Assembly (NCBI RefSeq): GCF_000798815.1
Contig: NZ_JTLD01000052.1
Span: forward strand, 1-59,534
DNA from: Alistipes sp. ZOR0009
GTDB lineage: Bacteria; Bacteroidota; Bacteroidia; Bacteroidales; ZOR0009
Reading direction: 5' to 3'
DNA: 59,534 nt
The translations under genes and the position numbers were made by a program. Under the pieces are notes generated by a model that made no database searches, was not told where the DNA came from, and was given only the letters and a program-made list of their open reading frames with translations. Below are positions 34,044-40,920 of the stretch, in pieces. Every line of letters begins with the position of its first letter. The stretch's first letter is position 1.

Positions 34044-35030
34044 TCATAAAATTTTCAATACATTTCCATTTAGGTCTTCAATAAATTTGTCAACATTTTT
34101 ATAGAGTTCCTTTTTATTTGGGTAAGGGTTATAAAGTGCAACAATTGGGAATTCTGCTTCAAATATTTTATTCATATAATCCATCTCTACTGGATAGGTA
34201 TAATAAAGTCTTCCTTTGGGGTAATTATTTTCTTTTTGCCATAATTCAAACTCATTACAGAAACTATGATGTTGTGGTTGAGTTAATCTATTAAATAATT
34301 GTTCGTCGATTATTTTTGCAAAACGATACAATCCATGTATTTCAGACGCAAAACACTTAGCAAGTTTATTATGAAGTTTACTTACTGAATGTTCCATTTT
34401 TTGATATGCAATGCAGAGTTCTTGTAAACAATTGCTTGCTTCAACTGCATTTTGCAATAGTAAAGCCTTAAAATATAAAATCACATACTTTTCCCAAACT
34501 GTAATTTTTTTTACTAAAAATTTATCAGCCTTATCAACGGCTTCTAATTCAAATTCCTTCTCTTTAAAATAAAGCACCTTTAATAAATTAACCGATACTT
34601 CAGTATAAAATCGCCCTTTAGATTGAGGTAGATCTTTGGGGAAGAAACGGTTAATAATTTCAAAATCGTTACAAGAAAAAGCATTGAGTGCATCAAAGAA
34701 TACATCACAATGGTCTGTTCCACTTGCTAATATAGCTTTGTTTAGAAGATTTTGTCTTGAAGTTTGATACAGTACATTATTAAGCATATCAAAATCAAGT
34801 TTTTGAAAGACATTATAAAACCCAAAATCATTCAAAGTTGCTGATAAATGAATGTAAGACTTCGTTTTTATTACCCCATTCTCTTTACTTTTCAGATATT
34901 TTTCAAAAAAATTAAAGTTCCAGGAATTAAATTCCTTCCAGGTTCTTGGTGGATAATAATAGCCCCATTTTTTAAAACTTTCTTCAGTTATTTCTTTGTA
35001 AATCTTTAAGAATTCATCAGCATTTTTCAT
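34044..35030 (-). CDS. cassette-borne hypothetical protein, Imm49-like at low confidence
   Basis: A 328-residue all-helical soluble protein with no signal peptide. Segments such as HCDVFFDALNAFSCNDFEIINRFFP, then EVSVNLLKVLYFKEKEFELEA, and YVILYFKALLLQNAVEASNCL look like a helical-repeat fold, and the first one resembles the immunity-protein-49 pattern. The match is weak and by eye. Its cassette is bounded by GTTAGCGG (35077-35070) and CCGCTAAC (34029-34022) read on the minus strand, an exact complement, so gene and attC have moved as one unit. Confidence 0.65.
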   Translation of the reverse strand: MKNADEFLKIYKEITEESFKKWGYYYPPRTWKEFNSWNFNFFEKYLKSKENGVIKTKSYIHLSATLNDFGFYNVFQKLDFDMLNNVLYQTSRQNLLNKAILASGTDHCDVFFDALNAFSCNDFEIINRFFPKDLPQSKGRFYTEVSVNLLKVLYFKEKEFELEAVDKADKFLVKKITVWEKYVILYFKALLLQNAVEASNCLQELCIAYQKMEHSVSKLHNKLAKCFASEIHGLYRFAKIIDEQLFNRLTQPQHHSFCNEFELWQKENNYPKGRLYYTYPVEMDYMNKIFEAEFPIVALYNPYPNKKELYKNVDKFIEDLNGNVLKIL

Positions 35031-35069
35031 TATGCAAATTTTTTACTCGCAAAGTGTGTTCTAAAATTA

Positions 35070-35105
35070 CCGCTAACATCTCAGTAATCGCAGCTAGCTG
35101 CGATT
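35070..35105. other. cassette start and perfect 20-bp palindrome (half attC)
   Basis: CCGCTAAC at 35070-35077 is the start of the neighbouring cassette read on plus. AATCGCAGCTAGCTGCGATT at 35086-35105 is a perfect palindrome. A full attC palindrome is expected here but the facing arm is absent; group II intron sequence follows up to 35544. Confidence 0.75.
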
Positions 35106-35319
35106 GTTTCCGGATCACCTGTAGCTCCACTAGGTAGGATACTGCTTCGAAGGTAGCCAAAATCTGGCAGCGTTAAACAGTGCTATGTGTTTTTTGTAGT
35201 CAATGCATCCTTTAGGTGTCGTGTACTTGAACGCTCGGAAAAATGGTCACCCATCTGCTGGGAGTCGAGCCAAATATGGCCTGCTGTGAAACCGTACCCG
35301 AAGCGAGCTCATAGCCACC

Positions 35320-35544
35320 AAATTAAAAGTATACTTTATAAATAATGGGCGGTTGCCCAAAGCCCCATTTTGGGAACTACCATTACCTTATAGCAGCTAC
35401 GAAAAAGGGGGTATGAGGCTATGCTTACGCACTACGAAAAGGTTGCTCCTCATCTTAACGAACCGCTGTATACGCGACCCGTACGTACAGTGGTATGAGA
35501 GGTTCTCCCCGTCAGTGCTTACTGGCGGGGCAGCCTACTCGATT
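35320..35544 (+). mobile_element. group II intron 3' remnant, domains V and VI intact
   Basis: Domain V lies at about 35462-35493: stem ACCGCTGTA/TACAGTGGT (9 bp with one G-T), a 2-nt bulge CG, and an inner stem TACG/CGTA. Domain VI follows: GAGAGG pairs with CCT-A-CTC, leaving the A at 35537 bulged as the branch-point adenosine, and CCCCGTCAGT pairs with ACTGGCGGGG. The 3' end is about 35543, after CTCGAT. No reverse-transcriptase frame is present; upstream text from about 35200 may be domains I-IV of an ORF-less or decayed intron. It points against the cassette genes. Confidence 0.85.
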
Positions 35545-35558
35545 CTATGCCGTTTTTT

Positions 35559-35957
35559 TCAATCCTGTTTATCCTGTATAGCCTGAGAGCGAAGCCTGAA
35601 ACCAATAGTCCCCTCAACTATTTTATCTTTCAGTTTCTCAATAGTATCCTTTTTTGTAAATGGTATATCTAGTTTTTTTGCAAGAGCTTCAAAATCTAAA
35701 CGAGAAGAACACTTATCCACTATTAATTTCAATCCATCTTCTCGGGAGTTCATCTTGTTTAATTCGTCAATAATTGATTGAATTACAAATTCATCGAATG
35801 AAAGTATTTTTAATCCAGATGTTTTACTTTTATCCTTTAATTCAAACATTATTTCTTTTTTACCATTTTCCAATTCGGCAATTTCCTCCTTACTCAACTT
35901 TTGCAAAAAATTACTTAAGGCATCATACTGTTCTATTATAATATTTTTCTTATTCAT
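35559..35957 (-). CDS. partner protein of the ParA-like ATPase
   Basis: A 132-residue charged, helical protein (NFLQKLSKEEIAELENGKKEI; then DFEALAKKLDIPFTKKDTIEKLKDKI, a SAP-like helix-turn-helix that could bind nucleic acid). It begins 2 bp after the stop of the ParA gene, a tight pair. The last residues (RLRSQAIQDKQD) are encoded by 'caatcctgtttatcctgta', a sequence widespread as an intergenic repeat, so the C-terminus may have been altered when the intron inserted 15 bp further on. Function unknown; a DNA-binding or cargo adaptor role for ParA is an inference. Confidence 0.7.
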   Translation of the reverse strand: MNKKNIIIEQYDALSNFLQKLSKEEIAELENGKKEIMFELKDKSKTSGLKILSFDEFVIQSIIDELNKMNSREDGLKLIVDKCSSRLDFEALAKKLDIPFTKKDTIEKLKDKIVEGTIGFRLRSQAIQDKQD

Positions 35958-35959
35958 TT

Positions 35960-36868
35960 CTACAAAATATTTTTTTCAAATTGATCAACAAATTCATTAA
36001 TCTCAGATACGATATCGGGTCTATGGTTGTTTGTCAAAACAACAGGAACACCATATTGCGGAGCATCTGCAAATAAAGTTTTATTTTCTCTTAAATATGA
36101 ATCAAAAACAGGAATATCTAATTTTTTAGTCTGAGATATAAAAGGTCTAATTGCAGAGATGGGTTCACCTCCATAAAATTGCACCATTGTAAATAAAACA
36201 CCCGCTATTTGAGGGTCTATTTCTTCAAATTCTTCTTCATCATCAACTTGACAGTAGTCATTATAATCTTTAACTAATTTATCTAAACTTCTAATAAGAT
36301 AATCTATCCCGAGTGTAGATAAATAATCAGGCTTAGCAGGTATAAGTATAGAATCACTTGCAACAATTGCATTTTTTGTAACTATATTAAAATTAGGAGG
36401 GCAATCAATTAATATTACATCATATGCATCATCTAATTGTTCAATCCCATTTATTAATCTTCTATGAACTTTTAGAAAATTTTGCTTCGATTGCTCCATA
36501 TTGGCTCCACCTAATGAAGTTGCTAATTCTAAATCCACATTTATTAACTCTAAATGAGATGAAATCAAATGGAGTTGTCCACTTCCATTTAAATAGCGTT
36601 GAACATTGTCAGGTTCAAAAATTAAATCTTGAAATTTAAGTTTTTTATCTTTGAGGCTCGGTTTAAACCAATTCTTTATTGTTTTATTAGATGCTAAATT
36701 TTTCTTCCATTCTTCAGGTTGAATAAACGAAAATGTTAAACTTGCTTGAGGATCCAAATCAATCATTAACACTTTGTAGTCACGTCTAGCTAATTCTCCA
36801 GCCAGATTTGCAGTCAATGTAGTTTTACCGACTCCTCCTTTATAGTTAATTACTGAGATTGTTTTCAT
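35960..36868 (-). CDS. ParA/Soj family ATPase
   Basis: A 302-residue ATPase with the deviant Walker A KGGVGKTTLTANLAGELA (about residues 10-27), MIDLDPQAS (about 40-48), Walker B VILIDCPPNF and the switch region PAKPDYLSTLGIDYL. These proteins form ATP-dependent dimers on DNA to position plasmids, chromosomes or protein complexes. It has no ParB neighbour; instead a 132-residue protein follows directly. It sits in a cassette beginning GTTATGTGGC (36914-36905). A solitary ParA on an integron-like cassette may act in stabilisation or defence rather than partition. Confidence 0.93.
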   Translation of the reverse strand: MKTISVINYKGGVGKTTLTANLAGELARRDYKVLMIDLDPQASLTFSFIQPEEWKKNLASNKTIKNWFKPSLKDKKLKFQDLIFEPDNVQRYLNGSGQLHLISSHLELINVDLELATSLGGANMEQSKQNFLKVHRRLINGIEQLDDAYDVILIDCPPNFNIVTKNAIVASDSILIPAKPDYLSTLGIDYLIRSLDKLVKDYNDYCQVDDEEEFEEIDPQIAGVLFTMVQFYGGEPISAIRPFISQTKKLDIPVFDSYLRENKTLFADAPQYGVPVVLTNNHRPDIVSEINEFVDQFEKNIL

Positions 36869-36904
36869 ACTAATTTATTTTATGTGATGAACTCTTTTTA
36901 AAAT

Positions 36905-37040
36905 GCCACATAACGTTTGGCGGTATGGGCAACAAGCGCTTGCGGGCTTCCGCTCTCTCAGCCTGCACTGCGGCTGCTGCGGCGCAGTAAGTTTTCACCT
37001 ACTACTTCACCCGCTTGTTGACTATACCGTGTGTTGTGCG
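36905..37040 (-). other. attC-like site 5
   Basis: Outer cores GCCACATAAC (36905-36914) and GTTGTGCG (37033-37040). Arms 'gggcaacaagcgcttgcggg' and 'cccgcttgttgactatac' are complementary, with inner 'cctgcactgcggctgctgcggcgcag'. Almost identical in the interior to site 6. Confidence 0.9.
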
Positions 37041-37141
37041 TTCGTACTTTTACACCTACAAAAAACACTTTTCAATGAAAGCACAAAATTGAGTCATAAT
37101 GATATAAACTCATGAAATTTTTACATAGTACTATCAATAAT

Positions 37142-37663
37142 TTATTTAATCGATTTGTTTATGACTTCATTTATCTTACGTGTATTATATTCAATGCCAA
37201 TAAAAACATGAATTAGATTGGAGAATGCAAGTAAGAGTAAGGCAATTATAACACATACCACAAAAGATCCAAATCCAATCAATACTTGTTCATCTTTGGC
37301 CAATAATATCATTGCAATAATTCCAATCACTATAACAATATACCCGATAATTGAAATTAATCCGACTATTATTTTTAGAGGAACATATCTACTAGGTTGG
37401 TTATCCGTTTCTTTAATTATGCTTTCAATTTCTTCTTTGGAAAATACTTTTTCAGTTTGATCATCATCAAATAATAAATTCATTAGGTCTTCAAATTCCC
37501 TTGCTTCTGTCTTAGAAAGTTCTCTTGAATTTAGTTCATCGATAATACAACTAAGAAAGTCAGGGTCAATATTTGATTTCCCAGTTTGCACAAGTCTAAG
37601 AAGGTCAAGTAAAGCTTTTACAGTTTTTTCTCTTAATGAATCGATAAATAGTTTTTTGTTCAT
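37142..37663 (-). CDS. cassette-borne membrane protein
   Basis: A 173-residue protein. The N-terminal 85 residues are helical and charged (REFEDLMNLLFDDDQTEKVFSKEEIESIIKET, split here over several helices), and two adjacent transmembrane segments follow (VGLISIIGYIVIVIGIIAMI and FGSFVVCVIIALLLLAFSNL). It ends with a short cytoplasmic tail. Two-helix membrane effectors with a cytoplasmic sensor are common among abortive-infection proteins, but no family is recognised. The cassette is bounded by GTTGTGCG (37731-37724) and CGCACAAC (37040-37033), exact complements. Confidence 0.7.
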   Translation of the reverse strand: MNKKLFIDSLREKTVKALLDLLRLVQTGKSNIDPDFLSCIIDELNSRELSKTEAREFEDLMNLLFDDDQTEKVFSKEEIESIIKETDNQPSRYVPLKIIVGLISIIGYIVIVIGIIAMILLAKDEQVLIGFGSFVVCVIIALLLLAFSNLIHVFIGIEYNTRKINEVINKSIK

Positions 37664-37723
37664 TGTCAGTTGATTTTTTAATTTGTGCTTTTTATCGTTT
37701 TTAGGCGATCCCGTTTAGTATGA

Positions 37724-37857
37724 CGCACAACGTTTAGCGGCATCGGCAACAAGCGCTTGCGGCCTTCCGTTCTCTCAGCCTGCACTGCGGCTGCTGCGGT
37801 GCAGTAAACTTTCACCTATTACTTCACCCGCTTGTTGACTATACCGTGTGTTACCAG
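37724..37857 (-). other. attC-like site 6
   Basis: Outer cores CGCACAAC (37724-37731) and GTTACCAG (37850-37857). Interior arms 'ggcaacaagcgcttgcggcc' and 'cccgcttgttgactatacc' face each other. Differs from site 5 at only a handful of positions, except in the outer cores, which belong to the adjacent cassettes. Confidence 0.9.
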
Positions 37858-37861
37858 CAGT

Positions 37862-38698
37862 TTATATTTTTGATATTAAGTAATTGACAAATGCTGAACA
37901 TGCGACTAACATAAATCTTGCTTCTTCAAGGTCAACATTGCTGTCGCCTTCTAATAAAGCGTGTCTAATACCTCCTTCGTCTGAGGTATAGCCATATAAA
38001 GCACTAAAAGCAGTTTTTAAACTTCCTGGTATATTATGCTTTTTTTCTATCTCCTTTAGTGCCTGTCCAAGTGTTGTTGAGTTGTTAGTTATTATTATTT
38101 TACACAAAGATTCTACAGCTGAAATAGATTCTTTAACCGAATTTCTATAGTCTGGTTTCTTTTTGTCTGATAACAAATTTAGTGCTGTAGATAGATGCGT
38201 CTTTACAGGCTTAAACTTGTCCGATTGATTTAAAGCATTTTCAATCTCAATTATTTCTTCCTGTGAATTAACTTCAACTATCACTCCGTCCACGAAGCGA
38301 TAGGCTGAAAATTCTCTTTTGAAAAAATTGTTACAAATGTCTTGGAATCGCTTGTCTTCATCTTCAAAGCAAAACTCTACAAGATTTAATCTGTCATACC
38401 AGTAAGCTTTATAAAACCATTCACGTAATATTTTTTTTGCTTCATAACCGTCGACTTGAGAATAATGTCGAGGCATATTGTCAATTGGTCTTTTAAAGAA
38501 ATGAATCCAAAGATTTCTGTAAAATGTCGTTAAAGCAGAATATTTTTCGCCATATCGTGGATCATTGGATTTTGAATCTAAAATAAAGTCATGGATAAGA
38601 GTCCACAAGGCATTATCCATTTCAGGTGAAAGTCCTTCTCTTAAAAGATCTGTTTTAATTTCCGTCTTTCCTATTCTATCAGAGAATCTTAATTTCAT
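37862..38698 (-). CDS. AbiJ-NTD4-like abortive-infection protein
   Basis: A 278-residue protein. The N-terminus MKLRFSDRIGKTE, with DNALWTLIHDFIL and an aromatic helix (REWFYKAYWYDRLNLVEF), fits the AbiJ N-terminal domain 4. The C-terminal half has PDYRNSVKESISAVESLCKII, then LKTAFSALYGYTSDEGGIRHALL, typical of that family and of HEPN-like helical RNases. Related proteins act in abortive infection against phage. Its cassette has perfectly complementary ends GTTACCAG (38720-38713) and CTGGTAAC (37857-37850). Family assignment by eye, moderately sure; role in phage defence is inference. Confidence 0.78.
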   Translation of the reverse strand: MKLRFSDRIGKTEIKTDLLREGLSPEMDNALWTLIHDFILDSKSNDPRYGEKYSALTTFYRNLWIHFFKRPIDNMPRHYSQVDGYEAKKILREWFYKAYWYDRLNLVEFCFEDEDKRFQDICNNFFKREFSAYRFVDGVIVEVNSQEEIIEIENALNQSDKFKPVKTHLSTALNLLSDKKKPDYRNSVKESISAVESLCKIIITNNSTTLGQALKEIEKKHNIPGSLKTAFSALYGYTSDEGGIRHALLEGDSNVDLEEARFMLVACSAFVNYLISKI

Positions 38699-38712
38699 GT
38701 TGTCTTAAATTA

Positions 38713-38846
38713 CTGGTAACGGTAAATTGTATGAGTAGTGGCAGATTGCGAACTTCTTTCCTGCCAAACTACTACGCAGTTTGAACGGGCTACAAACCTT
38801 AATATTTACCACATCGCCTGCCATTACTTATACAAAATGTTAGGCG
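38713..38846 (-). other. attC-like site 7
   Basis: Outer cores CTGGTAAC (38713-38720) and GTTAGGCG (38839-38846); the second contains GTTAGGC, an exact match to the integron core GTTRRRY. Arms 'ttgtatgagtagtggcag' and 'ctgccattacttatacaa' are near-perfect complements. Confidence 0.9.
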
Positions 38847-38849
38847 TAG

Positions 38850-39887
38850 TTATTCATTTTCAATTCTATCAAATTCTTTTACAATCTCATTTTGGAAAAA
38901 GACTAATAATTCAACAAGAACCTTATTCAAAATAGAATCTTCCATTCCGAGTAATACTGAACTCATTTCATATAAAGAGTCAGTTGCATATTGAATAGGG
39001 TCTAAAAAACCACAATCATTTGGTCCTGTCAAAAAATTATTTTGTTCTTCATCTCTTAAGCTAAGTTTTGTATTTATTCCAGAAACTCCTGCATGAATGC
39101 TTTCATTCGACCAAGTATAGACAGCTCTCAAATTGTCTTTAGCTACAAGATTTTCAAGTTCCTTAAAATTTCTTTTCCCATTTGGAAGACTCCTCATTGT
39201 CCATCCATAACTTTTCTGAAAATCTTTCCCGTACTTACTTATTAATTCTTCTTTATTTAAAGATAATTGGTTAAGCTCTTTTTCTGAAATAGGTTCCCAG
39301 TCAAAAAAATCAGAGCATTCATTATATGATATAGCTTTTCGATATTCTTCAATCACTGCATAATCATTATACATTTCAATGATTTCGTATGATGAATCAT
39401 ATAAATAAAGAAAAACGACACAGATTTCATGTAACGTTCTCCACCTTGCAAAAGCACCATCTGCAAATCCATTTGAAACCAATACTTTAATTTCATTTGC
39501 AATTTGGCAAGCTCTAACATGATTTGATATTAGAGTATCAAGTTTTTGGTGGTCTTCATAAGTATCAAAGATTTTATAAAACTTATCATAGGTAATTGAG
39601 CTTATTTTTGAATTCAACTCTATAAATCCCTCAAACAAAGTCAATCCAGTTTTATATTTACTTTCAATTTTATCTACTATTTCTAATTCACGTTTCTTTA
39701 AGTCATTTTCTTCGCCAACACAATATTCAAAAATTGTTTCAGCCAATCCACCTGTGATAGATTTAATTAGCTCAGGAATCTTTTTATTAAACTCTTTTTC
39801 AAATTCTTCAGAGGTTCCTTGATATTTGCTTCGTTCTTTATCAATTCTATCTTGTATCAGGTTTTCTATGTAATAAGGTCTTTCCAC
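38850..39887 (-). CDS. DUF5677-like protein
   Basis: A 345-residue helical soluble protein. The central segment GAFARWRTLHEICVVFLYLYD, with a following RKAISYNECSDFF, then ESIHAGVSG near residue 268, matches the DUF5677 pattern (Arg-His-Glu helix, later His). This family frequently appears on mobile cassettes and in defence-related neighbourhoods; the conserved charged residues suggest a HEPN-like nuclease but no activity is established. The cassette starts with GTTGGCGT (39931-39924) and ends CGCCTAAC (38846-38839), complementary apart from one inserted base. It is the first cassette after the recombinase remnant. Confidence 0.78.
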   Translation of the reverse strand: MERPYYIENLIQDRIDKERSKYQGTSEEFEKEFNKKIPELIKSITGGLAETIFEYCVGEENDLKKRELEIVDKIESKYKTGLTLFEGFIELNSKISSITYDKFYKIFDTYEDHQKLDTLISNHVRACQIANEIKVLVSNGFADGAFARWRTLHEICVVFLYLYDSSYEIIEMYNDYAVIEEYRKAISYNECSDFFDWEPISEKELNQLSLNKEELISKYGKDFQKSYGWTMRSLPNGKRNFKELENLVAKDNLRAVYTWSNESIHAGVSGINTKLSLRDEEQNNFLTGPNDCGFLDPIQYATDSLYEMSSVLLGMEDSILNKVLVELLVFFQNEIVKEFDRIENE

Positions 39888-39923
39888 TCTTTTATGAATT
39901 TGTCTGCAATGTTGTCGCTAATT

Positions 39924-40006
39924 ACGCCAACTCGTTTATAACCCCAACAAAGTTGTGGTTATCCATCCAATTTTGGGTGTATAACCACGGTTGGGGTTGG
40001 GGTTAT
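39924..40006 (-). other. attC/attI-like site 8, adjacent to the recombinase remnant
   Basis: A shorter, stronger palindrome than the other sites: ATAACCCCAAC faces GTTGGGGTTggGGTTAT, and GTGGTTATCCATCC faces GGGTGTATAACCAC, with a 6-nt apex. It separates the first cassette from the recombinase fragment that ends at 40032, the position expected for an attachment site of the array. Confidence 0.75.
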
Positions 40007-40031
40007 TCATTCACCAAATAAAGCTAAATAT

Positions 40032-40186
40032 TTACAAATCGTCAAATGGAGATTTTACTTTTTGTAGGCTTTGCATGCTTACGTGGGTGTAAATCTCTGT
40101 TGTTTTAGAGTTCTTATGGCCCAGCAGGATTTGAATGGGCGCAAGTCCGTTCCATTTTCAAGTAGATGGGTGGCAAAGCAGTGGCG
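40032..40186 (-). pseudogene. truncated, frameshifted tyrosine recombinase (integron-integrase-like C-terminus)
   Basis: Read on the minus strand from 40186: RHCFATHLLENGTDLR, then a one-base deletion near 40140, then PIQILLGHKNSKTT, EIYTHVS and a tail ending KSPFDDL with stop at 40032-40034. These are the catalytic boxes of tyrosine recombinases: Arg-His of the LRH motif, the His of LLGH and the nucleophilic Tyr in EIYTH. The N-terminal domain and first catalytic Arg are missing, cut off by a DUF417 fragment. Position at the head of the cassette array suggests it was the array's integrase. Confidence 0.88.
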
Positions 40187-40332
40187 GCGATATGCCCATG
40201 CCACAGGTTGGATTTCCGTACCTGTCGGCTGCCGAACGATTGGTCATAAAAGACATCATCATGATGGCGGGCGGTTTGCTCGTAGCATCTGACAGCGCAA
40301 GGCGGATAATGAAATTGAAAAACAGTCGCTAA
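40183..40332 (+). pseudogene. fragment of a DUF417 (YkgB/RclC-like) membrane protein, C-terminal end
   Basis: The plus-strand frame contains VGFPYLSAAERLVIKDIIMM and AGGLLVASDSARRIMK, then stop at 40332. That is the C-terminal membrane helix region of DUF417 proteins, which are inner-membrane proteins of about 180-200 residues linked to oxidative stress in enterobacteria. Everything N-terminal is missing; upstream codons are recombinase sequence read backwards. The two fragments meet head-to-head around 40183-40186, the scar of a deletion or recombination. Confidence 0.7.
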
Positions 40333-40524
40333 CAGTCCTTTATCTCCTCCTATTTACTATACTGGTCAAAAAAAAGGGGCTATATAAAATTAGAAAACAC
40401 ACCTAAGAATGTTAGTAGCTTTCTCCTTTTTTTACCAATTATTTTTGGTTGTTATGCAATTTTGATTCTATATTACTCTCATAATTTACGGCTTAATTTC
40501 TATCGCGTTGGCCAAACATCGAAA

Positions 40525-40880
40525 GATCACTAATCTGAGTTGGATGATCACTATTCTAGCTTAGAAACTGCATAATCTAAGCTGGATGATCACTAATCTA
40601 ACTTAGAAACTGCATAATCTGAGTTGGATGATCACTAATCCAAGTTAGAAACTGCATAATCTGAACTGGATGATCACTAATCTAACTTAGAAACTGCATA
40701 ATCTAAGTTGGATGATCACTAATCTAACTCAGAAACTGCATAATCTAAGTTGGATGATCACTAATCTAACTTAGAAACTGCATAATCTAAGTTGGATGAT
40801 CACTAATCTAGCTTAGAAACTGCATAATCTGAGCTGGATGATCACTAATCTACACTGAAAGATCACTAATCTGAGTTGGC
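40525..40880. repeat. 42-bp tandem array of hairpins
   Basis: Seven full units from 40546 to 40839 begin GATCACTA, flanked by partial units (40525-40545 and 40840-40880). Each unit has an inverted repeat of 11 bp: left arm ATCTAACTTAG, 12-nt loop AAACTGCATAAT, right arm CTAAGTTGGAT. In units 1 and 7 both arms change together (AGCT in the left, AGCT in the right), keeping the pair. All six frames have stops within a unit, so it is not coding. Confidence 0.92.
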
Positions 40881-40920
40881 TTAAGGAAGTCTACAACGAG
40901 AGAATACCTTGTTTGGACGA

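Noticed and set aside
35353-35586. Plus-strand frame of 77 residues near the intron
   Set aside because: It runs through intron domains V and VI and has no recognised protein features.
36903-37115. Plus-strand 70-residue frame over attC-like site 5
   Set aside because: It lies in the palindrome, and the matching site 6 carries no equivalent supported gene.
37862-39887. Toxin-antitoxin pair formed by the AbiJ-like and DUF5677-like genes
   Set aside because: They lie in separate cassettes with an attC-like site between them and their own leaders, so they are not an operon pair.
32054-40006. Palindromes as transposon inverted repeats or as terminators
   Set aside because: No transposase is present and no target duplications flank the genes. 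The palindromes are too long and lack T runs, and the matching of cores across each gene rather than across each palindrome is explained only by cassette recombination.
40525-40880. Possible CRISPR array (regular 42-bp repeats)
   Set aside because: The units are contiguous and similar over their whole length; there are no unique spacers and no cas genes in the window.
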